Source of the DNA: Hyphomicrobium sp. 99 | Lineage (GTDB): Bacteria; Pseudomonadota; Alphaproteobacteria; Rhizobiales; Hyphomicrobiaceae | Direction of reading: 5' to 3' | NCBI RefSeq assembly: GCF_000384335.2 | Contig: NZ_KQ031382.1 | Location: forward strand, 868,001-932,000 | DNA length: 64,000 bases | In this document: piece by piece, positions 33,154-41,692 of the stretch | Position numbering within the stretch: position 1 is the first letter of the stretch | How the letters are laid out: each line of letters begins with the position of its first letter | Translations under genes and position numbers: made by a program | The notes under the pieces: model-generated | Databases searched by the model: none | The model's input: the letters and a program-made list of their open reading frames with translations, nothing else | What the model was told of the DNA's origin: nothing

Positions 33154-33953
33154 TTGCTTGCCGCCGATTGCCGTTCCAACGCCGAGACGACATGGACCTC
33201 GGTCACGCCGACCGCGAGGTTGAACAGCCTGCTCGTGGCGTCATCGAGCATGTAGTATTGAATTTTGATGAGGATCGAGCCGACGAGCCCGGCAAGCGTC
33301 GTGTACATGGCGACCGCCATGCCGTCGCTCATCAGCGTCATGGACGACTTGAGCGCACCGCGGTTTTCGGCATCGAGACCAGCGATGGGAGCCAGCATCA
33401 TGATGAAGCCGACGATCGTGCCGAGCAGGCCGAGCTTCATCAACGTGTCGCTCGCGAACGAGCCGAAGTGATTTGAGCCCCTGAGCTGTCCCGCCAAGCC
33501 TCTGAGCAGCAGCGTCTGATCGAGCCGAGCGGCGCCCTGGAGGCTCGCCTTCGTCGCCAGATTGCGGATGTGCGAAGTGATCAATCCCTTGGGGAGTTCG
33601 CCCGCAACATTCGGGCCGCCCTTGTCGAATGCGAGATGACGGCTATCTGCGGCCAGGAGTTCTCCCGCCAGCCGCGCCGCGTCTTCTTCCCGAGAAATGA
33701 TGATAGTCCGCCAGAGGCAATGCAGAGACGCCCCGATATAGAGAAGCGCGATCAACGACGAAATGTGCGTGCGGTCGCTGACGACCATCTGCTGGATGAG
33801 GCCGAAGTGCCATAGCAGAACCGCCGCGAAAGCCGTCACGCCAGTGAAAATCAGCCAATACAACAGCGGCGTGCGGCGAACCCACGTTGCCGTCTCATTC
33901 CGAGGGTCACCCCTGAGAATCTTCCGAAATTCCTCGCGATATTCCAAGTTCAC
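33150..33953 (-). CDS. MotA/TolQ/ExbB-family channel protein (first gene)
   Basis: 267 residues from a GTG at 33953. Two N-terminal helices (LLYWLIFTGVTAFAAVLLWHFGL and ISSLIALLYIGASLHCLWRTIII) are followed by a cytoplasmic region. The conserved pair then appears: DTLMKLGLLGTIVGFIMMLAPI and GMAVAMYTTLAGLVGSILIKIQYYML. The GLLGTVxGxI and ALxTTxxGL patterns are diagnostic of the ion-driven TolQ/ExbB/MotA superfamily. It heads a three-gene operon with 4-bp overlaps. The partners are not TolR, ExbD or MotB in the usual sense, so the energised process is unknown. Confidence 0.83.
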   Translation of the reverse strand: MNLEYREEFRKILRGDPRNETATWVRRTPLLYWLIFTGVTAFAAVLLWHFGLIQQMVVSDRTHISSLIALLYIGASLHCLWRTIIISREEDAARLAGELLAADSRHLAFDKGGPNVAGELPKGLITSHIRNLATKASLQGAARLDQTLLLRGLAGQLRGSNHFGSFASDTLMKLGLLGTIVGFIMMLAPIAGLDAENRGALKSSMTLMSDGMAVAMYTTLAGLVGSILIKIQYYMLDDATSRLFNLAVGVTEVHVVSALERQSAASK

Positions 33954-34129
33954 ATTCCCACGCCGGTTGAAGTCCCCAATCGAGGCCGAAACTGAGGACA
34001 GCCGGACAATTTAGAGAAGGGCACGGGACACGCGATGAGTTGGGCAATATGCCCGACGATGCGCTAGGGTCTTGCCAATAGCGCCCTTGTCGGTGCCAAT
34101 TCAGTCGACGCGAAATATGGAGCCGTGCC

Positions 34130-35536
34130 GTGCATTTGATGTTCCACCTCGTAGGGCGCCTTTTGGCCGTTGTGCTGCTGTGTCTCGCAGGCGCAATCGG
34201 CTGGGTCATGATCGATGCCCACCGCTCCATTGAGGCTGAAACGGCCGCGACGGCGGATCGCGTCAGCCAGCGCCTCGAAGGACTTTACTGGCAGAAGCTT
34301 CTGTGGCGCGACGGCATGAGCAAGGACACGCTGCTGCCGATGCCCGACTGGGAAACATTGGCGACGGCCAGCGTCGTTTCACCCGGAATTTGTGTGACGT
34401 TCGCGCCGCCCGGCGTCGATCCTCGCCAGCTCTGCAGTCAAATCGAAGCGCTCGGCGAGCCCGCGCCTGCTTGGTTCGGGGCAACCTATGATTTCCTCTT
34501 CGGTCTGCAGACCCCGCAAAAACGCTATCTGTCGATCCGCGATAAGGACGCGGGTTATGTCGTATCTGCCGCCCAGCGGGATGCCGCCTTGCGCCTCTCT
34601 TGGCAGCAGGTCTCGATCGTCGTCGGCGTCGCGATCGCCATGGCGGCAGCAATTACCATCCTCGCGACATTGATGATCGGGCACGCGCTGATCCCGGCGC
34701 GGACCATCATCGAGGGCTTGCGAAAGTTGGAGCAAGGCAATCTTGGCTGGAGGCTGCCGCGGTTTCGCACAGCGGAATTCAATCTCATCGCCCGCGCCGT
34801 CAACGATCTCTCGGAGGAGCTGGCCCGCACCAACGCCGCCCGGACCGCGCTGACGACACGGCTCTTCCAAGTACAGGAAGAGGAGCGCCGGGCACTCGCG
34901 CGGGATCTTCACGACGAGTTCGGCCAGTGCCTGACTGCAACGGCCGCTCTTGCGGCGAGCATCGAGGCTGGAGCCCCGCCCGATCGCCAGGACCTCGCAG
35001 ACGATGCGCGCGCAATCACTCGCGCCCAACAACGCATGATGGAAAACCTTCGGGGCGCGCTCGTGCGTCTACGATCGCAGAATATCGATGAGATCGGGCT
35101 CGAAGCCAGCCTTCACCAGCTCGTCTCCGATCACAACACGCAGGCGTCGCGCGCTGTCGTCCGTTTGAACGTCATCGGCAAACTGGCGGCTTTGCCGAAG
35201 CAGGTCGCGATCGACATTTATCGCGTCGCTCAGGAATGTCTGACCAATGCGATGAAGCATGGATCGCCAACCGAGGTGCGCCTCAGAGTTGAGCATATGG
35301 GCACGGAACGCGACACGATCAGCCTGACCGTGGAAGATGATGGCGGCGGCGATGCAACCCACATCAATCGCGGCAACGGTCACGGCCACGGAATTCTCGG
35401 AATGCGCGAACGCATATCCGCACTCGGTGGCAGTCTGTCCATTGGCAAGGCCGCAAAGGGCGTGCGCGTGGCTGCTATTATCCCCGTTCTCGGATCTCGT
35501 AATGGGCTAACGTTCGGCGGCGAGGCGACCGCATGA
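34130..35536 (+). CDS. Membrane sensor histidine kinase (NarX/LiaS type)
   Basis: 468 residues from a GTG. Transmembrane helices at 10-28 and about 160-183 flank a periplasmic sensor of 130 residues. A HAMP domain follows (LIPARTIIEGLRKLEQGNLGWRLP...EFNLIARAVNDLSEEL, about 185-235). The HisKA_3 box holds His261 in ALARDLHDEFGQCLTA. The ATPase domain has the N box QECLTNAMKH, EDDGGG, and GHGILGMRERISALGG. There are two Cys in the sensor (Cys88 and Cys102). It overlaps the response regulator by 4 bp. The stimulus is unknown; the TolQ-like operon is divergent 176 bp away and could be a target. Confidence 0.9.
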   Translation: MHLMFHLVGRLLAVVLLCLAGAIGWVMIDAHRSIEAETAATADRVSQRLEGLYWQKLLWRDGMSKDTLLPMPDWETLATASVVSPGICVTFAPPGVDPRQLCSQIEALGEPAPAWFGATYDFLFGLQTPQKRYLSIRDKDAGYVVSAAQRDAALRLSWQQVSIVVGVAIAMAAAITILATLMIGHALIPARTIIEGLRKLEQGNLGWRLPRFRTAEFNLIARAVNDLSEELARTNAARTALTTRLFQVQEEERRALARDLHDEFGQCLTATAALAASIEAGAPPDRQDLADDARAITRAQQRMMENLRGALVRLRSQNIDEIGLEASLHQLVSDHNTQASRAVVRLNVIGKLAALPKQVAIDIYRVAQECLTNAMKHGSPTEVRLRVEHMGTERDTISLTVEDDGGGDATHINRGNGHGHGILGMRERISALGGSLSIGKAAKGVRVAAIIPVLGSRNGLTFGGEATA

Positions 35537-36201
35537 GTGCGGTTACGATTCTTCTCGTAGACGATCACCCGATCGTTCGCGAAGGGTACCATCGACTTCT
35601 AGAGCGTCAGGCGGAATTTCATGTGTGCGCCGAAGCCGGCGACGCGCAGGAAGCTTATCGCGCCTACAAGGAACACCGGCCGAACGTCGTCGTCATGGAT
35701 CTCGCTCTCCCTGGCGCGAGCGGGATCGAAGGCGTGCGCCACATCCGCCAGTGGGACAAGGACGCTAAGATCCTGGTCTTTACGATGCACCTCGGCGTCG
35801 CATTCGCCCTCAAAGCTTTCGAAGCCGGAGCGTCCGGTTATGTAACGAAGAGTAGTGCACCGGGAGAACTCGTTCGCGCCGTGAAGGCTATAGCAGCCGG
35901 TGGCCGCTTCTTGAGTGAAGATATTTCGCGCGCCATCGCCGCTGATCGCCTCGCTGGACCGGACCGCGCGATCGATCAGCTCGGGCCCCGCGAAACCGAA
36001 ATTCTCCGGCTGCTGGCGTCGGGACTGACCAGCGAAACGATTGCTGAGATGCTCAACCTCAGCACGAAAACAGTTCGCAACCATCACTACGCGATCAAGG
36101 GCAAGATTGGCGCGCAAAACGATGCGCATCTCGTCTGGCTCGCGGTGAGTGCGGGGCTCATCAAGATCGACGATGCGATCTTCGACGGTCATTCGACTTA
36201 G
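35533..36201 (+). CDS. NarL/FixJ-type response regulator
   Basis: 222 residues. The receiver domain has the acidic pair Asp10/Asp11, phospho-acceptor Asp56 (VVVMDLALPG) and conserved Lys106 (SGYVTKSSAP). The C-terminal LuxR-type HTH is LGPRETEILRLLASGLTSETIAEMLNLSTKTVRNHHYAIKGKIG. Start and stop overlap the kinase gene (ATGA), making a cognate pair. No target operon is certain; the divergent TolQ-like cassette is the closest candidate. Confidence 0.92.
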   Translation: MSAVTILLVDDHPIVREGYHRLLERQAEFHVCAEAGDAQEAYRAYKEHRPNVVVMDLALPGASGIEGVRHIRQWDKDAKILVFTMHLGVAFALKAFEAGASGYVTKSSAPGELVRAVKAIAAGGRFLSEDISRAIAADRLAGPDRAIDQLGPRETEILRLLASGLTSETIAEMLNLSTKTVRNHHYAIKGKIGAQNDAHLVWLAVSAGLIKIDDAIFDGHST

Positions 36202-36263
36202 ATTTCGTGTCTCGCCGCAGCTGCTGGCACGGGCTGATGAGCCGACCCTCGTCGTCCAGAACC

Positions 36264-37124
36264 TCAGTGGGTTCTGAGCTTGGACCAGCCTATGCCCATC
36301 CGTTCCGCGGTCCACCGCATCGGAGCGGTCAGACGCCACGAGATTGATTTTCGCATCGTTTTCAATCGCGCGCGCAACGCTCTGTGCTCTTCGACAAGGC
36401 CTGCATGCTGCGCGGTTAGCTGCGAGTGCCGGGCGCTGAGCTCCGCGTGCCTTGCCGTCAGTTCCGTGTGCTGAGCACAGAGCGACGCGACATGCCGGAA
36501 GCGGAACTGCTCCGCCGCATTGACGACCTCGTTGTCCGTCAATGGTGCCTCAACAGTCTGAATGGTCTGCCGACCTACTCCTTCGCCCACGCCGAACACT
36601 TCGAGCAGCGAGATGATATCCCTGAGGTCGGCCGAGACGCCGTCTGCGCGAATTCTGTCTGGCGCCCATGGCGAGTAACGTCTTTCCACCTTCTGACGTA
36701 TTTGCTCAGCGGCGGTGGTGCAACGGACAACGCGGCCGTCGATGACGCCGACTCCCGTTAGGCCGGCTGATGAAGAAACATAAACGTATTTTCGATCGGA
36801 TTTGTCTTCATCGATATGAATTGATGAGCCGTCCGGGTTGAACGTAACCGGATGGATGTCGACCTCGAGCCCCGCAGAATCCCGAAAAACGGCTCTGGTT
36901 GGCATATTTGTTTGGCGGTTATCCATTTGGAATCCCAGCGTGCCAAGAATGGCTTCGGCAGGACCCAAGCTATCTATCGGAACGATAAGATCCACATCCG
37001 AATGCTCCCTCGATTCTTTTCTGAGCAACGCATCGATCGCCCACCCTCCATCAAGCCAAACCGGCACCCCGCCATCTTCGAGAGCACGAAAAATCTTTGT
37101 GACGTCCTGTCCCGAAAATTTCAT
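36264..37124 (-). CDS. Nucleotidyltransferase fused to heptad coiled coil and glycosyltransferase-like tail
   Basis: 286 residues from the ATG at 37124; the frame stays open to 37310 and the exact start is uncertain. Residues 1-150 are a LinA/AadA-like nucleotidyltransferase: GGWAIDALLRKESREHSDVDLIV with Asp43 and Asp45, and EVDIHPVTF with Asp89. Residues 218-252 are five perfect 7-residue repeats of the [QR]H-x-x-L-x-A type, a predicted coiled coil. The C-terminus (MRKSISWRLTAPMRW) is the SxSWRLTAPLR tail commonly seen at the end of polysaccharide glycosyltransferases. Whether it modifies an antibiotic, sugar or protein is unknown. Confidence 0.72.
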   Translation of the reverse strand: MKFSGQDVTKIFRALEDGGVPVWLDGGWAIDALLRKESREHSDVDLIVPIDSLGPAEAILGTLGFQMDNRQTNMPTRAVFRDSAGLEVDIHPVTFNPDGSSIHIDEDKSDRKYVYVSSSAGLTGVGVIDGRVVRCTTAAEQIRQKVERRYSPWAPDRIRADGVSADLRDIISLLEVFGVGEGVGRQTIQTVEAPLTDNEVVNAAEQFRFRHVASLCAQHTELTARHAELSARHSQLTAQHAGLVEEHRALRARLKTMRKSISWRLTAPMRWTAERMGIGWSKLRTH

Positions 37125-37446
37125 TTGTCGAATCCCGTCAGCGACCGGCATGCGAGATAGCCATTGGCTTCTGCGCCAACTCCGCGCTGCGAGCCTAGTG
37201 AACATCGGCGCGAAGCATTCAAAGCGCAGTGGCCGTGCACGGCGGTAATAAACGCACTGGAATTTGCTCAAGTGCTCAAAATGAAATGAAGCAATCGTCG
37301 GATGTGACAAGCGAACGCTAACTCTCGGTCACGCGCAGGTCAACCACATCTCCTCGTCTCAAATCGGCGGCGAGCCAAAGGGCAGTTCATAGATTTGCAA
37401 AGCGAAGGACGACCAACTCCGAGTATAATTTCAGGAAGGCTACGCG
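37125..37446. other. Intergenic region, no gene seen
   Basis: About 320 bp between the nucleotidyltransferase start and the TetR stop. The nucleotidyltransferase frame continues without stop to 37310, so an N-terminal extension of up to 62 residues is possible; otherwise nothing is recognised. Confidence 0.45.
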
Positions 37447-38163
37447 CTATCCCGAATGCGCCCTCTCTCTTAAATTGCGCAACGCCGCTGGCGCGCCATC
37501 GAGAAAGCGGGCAACTGCGGACTGAATGACGGGCCGAAGGTCGTCAGGCGCGGGCATGTCATAAACCCACTTGCGGATAGCCAAATAAAAGAGTTCGCCA
37601 TGCAGGCTCCAGGCGATCTCCAACTCATTCGGCGAGAGAGGACGGTTTGCTTCTTCAGGGAACCCGGCCACGCGCCGCAATTCATAACCGAGAGGCTCGA
37701 TCACCTTCTTCTGAATGAAGTCGAGATAGCGCTTGGTGATGCCGACGTTCTTGAGCCCTGCATACACAAAAATTCGCACCCAATCATAGCGGTAGATCGC
37801 CGGAAAATACGCCTGATAGAAATCGATCAAACGCTGCTCTAGCGGCCGCAAGGGGTTTCTGAGAAGCGTTTCCCATTCGCGCTGCCAACGGTTGAGGTAG
37901 ACTTCCTTGTAGACGCGTTCGATCAACGCTTCCTTTGTCGCGAAGTAGCGGAAGAGATTTTGGTGCGTGATACCAAGGCGCTCGGCAAGATCGCGCAAGC
38001 CTCCATCGAAGCCGACCTCGGCAAAAAACGCGACGGCACCGTCGATGATCTCGCGTTCCCGATCTTCCGGATCAAGACGCCGCCGCTTCTGCGGCTCCGC
38101 TCGGCCGACAGGCTTCTGATCCCGGTCACCGGAGGCCTTCTTTGTCCGCGTGCGCTGTGCCAT
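37447..38163 (-). CDS. TetR/AcrR-family transcriptional regulator
   Basis: 238 residues. A basic 30-residue N-terminal extension precedes the TetR HTH at about 35-80 (EREIIDGAVAFFAEVGFDGGLRDLAERLGITHQNLFRYFATKEALIERVYKEVY). The C-terminal helical ligand domain is unassigned. A TGGCA-N7-TGCCA inverted repeat lies 49 bp upstream of its start and may be an autoregulatory operator. No efflux or catabolic gene is immediately adjacent. Confidence 0.87.
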   Translation of the reverse strand: MAQRTRTKKASGDRDQKPVGRAEPQKRRRLDPEDREREIIDGAVAFFAEVGFDGGLRDLAERLGITHQNLFRYFATKEALIERVYKEVYLNRWQREWETLLRNPLRPLEQRLIDFYQAYFPAIYRYDWVRIFVYAGLKNVGITKRYLDFIQKKVIEPLGYELRRVAGFPEEANRPLSPNELEIAWSLHGELFYLAIRKWVYDMPAPDDLRPVIQSAVARFLDGAPAALRNLRERAHSG

Positions 38164-38211
38164 CGGCCCTGTATCGATGCTCCGCTAACCGCATTATCGA
38201 TGGGGACAGGT

Positions 38212-38228
38212 TGGCATGTTAGTTGCCA
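38212..38228. promoter_or_regulatory. Inverted repeat upstream of TetR gene
   Basis: TGGCA-TGTTAGT-TGCCA lies in the region between the TetR gene and the SnoaL-like gene. Spacing and symmetry suit a TetR-type dimer, so autoregulation is a reasonable guess. Confidence 0.45.
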
Positions 38229-38393
38229 TTCGGCAATTACAGATCAAACCCCGATAGCGCGGAGTTTCAAACTTATCGCTGCTCGGTGGTATGACCCTTG
38301 CGGGCTCGAAGCCTGCCGCGGGTTCATTTAAGATCGGCACAGTGCGCGCCGCGCCGATCTTGATTGTCAAAGTTCGATTGTAAAAACGCGGCC

Positions 38394-38753
38394 TCAGTTC
38401 CAGGTGTGCAAGAGAGTGCGCCAACCGTCTCCAGTGCGCACGAGAACATTCACCCAGTTGCCGCCGTATTGCTTCGTCGCTCCATCTTCTGACGGACCGC
38501 TCAGTTGCCATTTGCCCGTTGCAACCTGGGTCTCCTCTTCGCCGAGCACTTTTTCGACCGTAATCTTGTGATCAGAGAAGCCCTTGGACTTGAGATCCGC
38601 GAAAAACTTGCCGATTTCCGAGCCGCTAACGGCAGTGCCGCCTGCGGGGATGACCAATGCTTGAGGGGCATAGAAGCCCTCGAGCCGCTTGATATCGCCG
38701 GAATTGAAGGCGTCATCCCACTTGGTCGCGTTCGCCGTGATTACTTCATTCAT
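38394..38753 (-). CDS. SnoaL-like / DUF4440 protein (SgcJ/EcaC family)
   Basis: 119 residues from the ATG at 38753 with GGAG 7 nt upstream. It is a cystatin-like alpha+beta fold of the NTF2 superfamily: ATKWDDAFNSGDIKRLEGFYAPQALVIPAGGTAVSGSEIGKFFADL then GKWQLSGPSEDGATKQYGGNWVNVLVRTGDGWRTLLHTWN in outline. Proteins of this type bind small molecules or act as isomerases, but most are uncharacterised. It is cytoplasmic. A TTACC-N4-GGTAA operator-like site lies about 190 bp upstream. Confidence 0.83.
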   Translation of the reverse strand: MNEVITANATKWDDAFNSGDIKRLEGFYAPQALVIPAGGTAVSGSEIGKFFADLKSKGFSDHKITVEKVLGEEETQVATGKWQLSGPSEDGATKQYGGNWVNVLVRTGDGWRTLLHTWN

Positions 38754-39087
38754 GTTCGGACTCCATTTCCTTTTACCAAAGTGAAAAGCTGTTCGGATCA
38801 ACGCGGGGGGGGGCATCCCGTTCGCGAGCTGCGGCACTCATTGATCAGCGAGGAGTGACGGTTTCCATATTGTCACCGCGTACGCGGGATGCGTGCTCAT
38901 GAAGGCACGCCGCCGTCTCCGAGCGGCCTGATATCTCATCTAATTACCACACGGTAACTATCTAGTGTCGAGAAGCGATTTGTCAACTCAAATGAGCGAT
39001 GGGTAATTAAGCCGGGGCAGGCGCGGTCTGGGTCCGTGCACGAACCCCTGGCTCAACCAGCTTTGGGCGTGCATTCTGTTCTGTGCA
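38754..39087. other. Intergenic region with operator-like palindrome
   Basis: 334 bp between two leftward genes, containing the promoter of the SnoaL-like gene and the inverted repeat at 38944-38957. An eight-G run lies near 38804. No coding frame is convincing. Confidence 0.5.
38944..38957. promoter_or_regulatory. Inverted repeat TTACC-N4-GGTAA
   Basis: The perfect 5-bp arms have the centre ACAC, and a related GGTAATTA half-site follows about 45 bp to the right. It resembles sites of HxlR- or TetR-type repressors and lies upstream of the SnoaL-like gene. Confidence 0.45.
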
Positions 39088-39468
39088 TCAGGAGCGATTG
39101 GCGGTCCAGACACCCGAGCACAGGCCCGAAGGCCCGCGACCCGCCCAGGTCCCGCTGCCGCTAATCTGATTGAACCGTCCGATGCCGCGGGCGATACGCG
39201 GGCCGGCCACAGCATTCATTCTGGCCTGCCCTGAGCCAGAAACACGGCCGCCCAACTGAATTGGATAAAAAGCGAAAGATCCACGCGTGGAATAAATGCG
39301 GCCTCGAACGATCTCGAGGCCAATCTCAATAAAACCGCAATGGCCTCGGGTCGTCTCAGCGACCATGCTCCAGTTGCCATCGAACCGCGCCGCATTTGCT
39401 AGCGGAGTCATACAGATCATTGCTAATGCGGCCGCTAAAGAGATTTTGCACATACGATTGCCGATCAT
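39088..39468 (-). CDS. Secreted small hypothetical protein
   Basis: 126 residues with a Sec signal (MCKISLAAALAMICMTPLANA). The mature part begins ARFDGNWSMVAETTRGHCGFIEIGLEIVRGRIYS and is rich in Gly and beta-forming residues, with Cys in RGHCGF and SGLCSGVW that could form a disulfide. It resembles short extracytoplasmic proteins found widely in Hyphomicrobiales without a defined role. The ATG at 39468 follows GAGGT. Confidence 0.75.
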   Translation of the reverse strand: MIGNRMCKISLAAALAMICMTPLANAARFDGNWSMVAETTRGHCGFIEIGLEIVRGRIYSTRGSFAFYPIQLGGRVSGSGQARMNAVAGPRIARGIGRFNQISGSGTWAGRGPSGLCSGVWTANRS

Positions 39469-39877
39469 GGGGAGACCTCATACGTGAATTTGCCGACATC
39501 AATGCGTGCCGTCCCGACGGTAACGATCCGTCGAGCCACCGAATTCCCATTACTGACTTCACCGTCTGTTCGGATGACCAGTTGCTTGCGCCGGCCTCGC
39601 AATCCAACTTCTACGTCAAACGCCGGTTCCGCGCCTTAACGACTTCGATAACGGAACAATGCACGGAGGCGCAGTCCCTCTCGGCAACGCATGGTCGGGT
39701 GTGAATGCATCGTGCGAAATGAGCGATAATCATTCGCTGGAATCAAAGTCGCATGATGTAAATAAGTTTGTAGTACGGCGGCGGACTCTTCAGCGGTGGA
39801 GTATCTGCATACACTCGAATGGTCATTCTGGGTGCCTGACTGCTCACATAAATGACCAGGCCGCTGGCGGCACCGAA
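39469..39877. other. Intergenic region, no convincing gene
   Basis: About 410 bp. Short frames on both strands lack ribosome-binding sites and recognisable features. It may hold promoters for the secreted protein gene. Confidence 0.45.
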
Positions 39878-40108
39878 CTAGCCTTCGATGTGTCCGCCTT
39901 CAACGTTTCGATTTTGCGTCGGCGACGTTCGCCGATAACGCTTCTGCATTTTCTGGCGCCACTCTTTTTGTTGCCTCCTGAGAGACTGCTGGCGACGATA
40001 TTTTATGATCTCGACCGCAACGACGAGCACCACGATGAGCACGAAGCCGAACTCGAAATATCGGATTGGCGCATCAGCCATTTGCCAAAATTCAGCGGCT
40101 TCGTGCAT
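39878..40108 (-). CDS. Small single-pass membrane protein
   Basis: 76 residues from the ATG at 40108 (an upstream in-frame TTG exists). One helix (YFEFGFVLIVVLVVAVEIIKY) is followed by a strongly basic tail (RRQQSLRRQQKEWRQKMQKRYRR). The hydrophobic-then-basic layout argues for a real N-out membrane protein, but the ribosome-binding site is weak and no family is recognised. An overlapping frame on the other strand is less protein-like. Confidence 0.48.
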   Translation of the reverse strand: MHEAAEFWQMADAPIRYFEFGFVLIVVLVVAVEIIKYRRQQSLRRQQKEWRQKMQKRYRRTSPTQNRNVEGGHIEG

Positions 40109-40377
40109 TGCACGATCCAAACATCGGATAACTCTTGTCGGCGCCTGAGCGCCGCATCATCCAATATGAACGATTAGCTATGCAGCATCCGTCGGGTGCG
40201 ATGCGGCTTTAATCGGCGAACGAGTGACTGAGAATGAGATCCAAGATCTAGCCGATTGATCTAGACCATTTGCACAACCAAACTTCGTCAGAAGCGACTG
40301 TTCCCAACGACTTGGAAACCAAGGGTTCGTGCGTTGATCGAGAGTCCAGCGGAGCTCGGCAGATCGTGCGCAGGTGA

Positions 40378-41691
40378 TTATGTGCGATTCTTCGTCGGCG
40401 GGCGCAACGCCGGCTCGCTAGCCGTTTTATCCGATGCATCGGAGCGCACCTCGACTTTACTTCCTTGGGCTAGGTCGACCGGCGGGTTGAGAACCAACAA
40501 ATCGCCCTTCTTGACGCCGTCGTGCACCTCGACGACGGTCCCGAAGTCGCGTGCCACAGAAACTTTTTGCAGATGAACAATTCCGTCCTCAACGACCGCC
40601 ACGTGCAGGCCGTTCCGATCAAATACGATGGCTTCCGCCGGTACTAACAGCGACGGCTCCTTTCGCGGGATATGAAGCTCGACGGTGCAGTAGACGCCGG
40701 CAGACATGGCTCCGTCCGGGTTGGGAACGTCAATCTCTGTCAACAGCGTCCGGGTAATGGGATTCAACGCATCGGCAATGCGTGTAACCTTCCCCGGGAA
40801 TGTGCGATCCGGAATTTCCGGAATCCGCACGACGGCTTCGACGCCGGGCTGTATCCCGAACGCCTGATCCTGAGGAACATAAACCTGGGTTCTGATGATG
40901 TCAGTCTGCTGGAGATTGAACATGAAGGTGCCGCTCGTCGCATCCGCTTGAACCAGACTTCCGACATCGATATTGCGTTGAGTGACGACCCCGTCGAACG
41001 GAGCGACGACGCTCTGATAATCCTTTTGCTGCTGAAGAACCTTGATCGTCGCTTCCTGCGCAGCGATGCTCTGTTCAGCGACGCCTACACCGGCGATCAG
41101 CGCCTTGAGATTTTGCTCATCGATTGAACCTTGCTGTTGCGTCACCCAACCTTTGGCGACCACGGGCTTGTCTCGATCCCACGTGATCTTGGCGAGGTCC
41201 CGGTTCGCCACGTTCTGGCGCAGCGTCGCTTTGTTCTGTTCGAGAGTGGCTTGCGCTTGCGCGATCTGATGATCGAGTTCGGGGGCGACGATTTCCGCCA
41301 GCAGCTGTCCTTGCTTGACGCGATCACCGATGTCGACGTTGCGTTTGCCGATATAACCGCTGGCGCGGGCAAAGATGTTCGCCGTTGTGAATGCCAACGT
41401 CGTCGCCGGCAACGACACGGTATTAAAGTCGCTGCTGGCTTTCACCGGGGCCACGCGAACTTTCGGCACGAAATTGGCGTGGCGCTCGGACGTGGCCAAA
41501 GTCTGTTGTCGCAGCGCTCGGGCATTGATGCCGCCAAGGACCAGCGCGCCGGTCAAAAGCAGGAGTACTCCTAGTCCGAGCCATAGACCGCCATGACCTT
41601 TCGGTGCCGGGGTCGCGACATCGGGCTTGCCTCTTTTCTCGCGTCTCTCATCCGGCGGCCGGACCGATAGCGTGTCGTTTGAATCGGCCAC
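40378..41691 (-). CDS. RND efflux periplasmic adaptor (membrane fusion protein)
   Basis: 437 residues from a GTG at 41691, one base after the pump stop codon. A cytoplasmic N-terminus and single membrane anchor (LWLGLGVLLLLTGALVLGGI) precede the HlyD/AcrA-type fold: lipoyl half (ANIFARASGYIGKRNVDIGDRVKQGQLLAEI), a long alpha-hairpin (LDHQIAQAQATLEQNKATLRQN...IAAQEATIKVLQQQKDYQ), second lipoyl half (SVVAPFDGVVTQRNIDVGSLV), beta-barrel and membrane-proximal domain. It links the inner-membrane pump to an outer-membrane channel not encoded here. Confidence 0.9.
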   Translation of the reverse strand: MADSNDTLSVRPPDERREKRGKPDVATPAPKGHGGLWLGLGVLLLLTGALVLGGINARALRQQTLATSERHANFVPKVRVAPVKASSDFNTVSLPATTLAFTTANIFARASGYIGKRNVDIGDRVKQGQLLAEIVAPELDHQIAQAQATLEQNKATLRQNVANRDLAKITWDRDKPVVAKGWVTQQQGSIDEQNLKALIAGVGVAEQSIAAQEATIKVLQQQKDYQSVVAPFDGVVTQRNIDVGSLVQADATSGTFMFNLQQTDIIRTQVYVPQDQAFGIQPGVEAVVRIPEIPDRTFPGKVTRIADALNPITRTLLTEIDVPNPDGAMSAGVYCTVELHIPRKEPSLLVPAEAIVFDRNGLHVAVVEDGIVHLQKVSVARDFGTVVEVHDGVKKGDLLVLNPPVDLAQGSKVEVRSDASDKTASEPALRPPTKNRT

Positions 41692-41692
41692 G

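Noticed and set aside
39659..40177. 172-codon rightward ORF
   Set aside because: It overlaps a more membrane-protein-like leftward frame and has no recognisable domain or good start.
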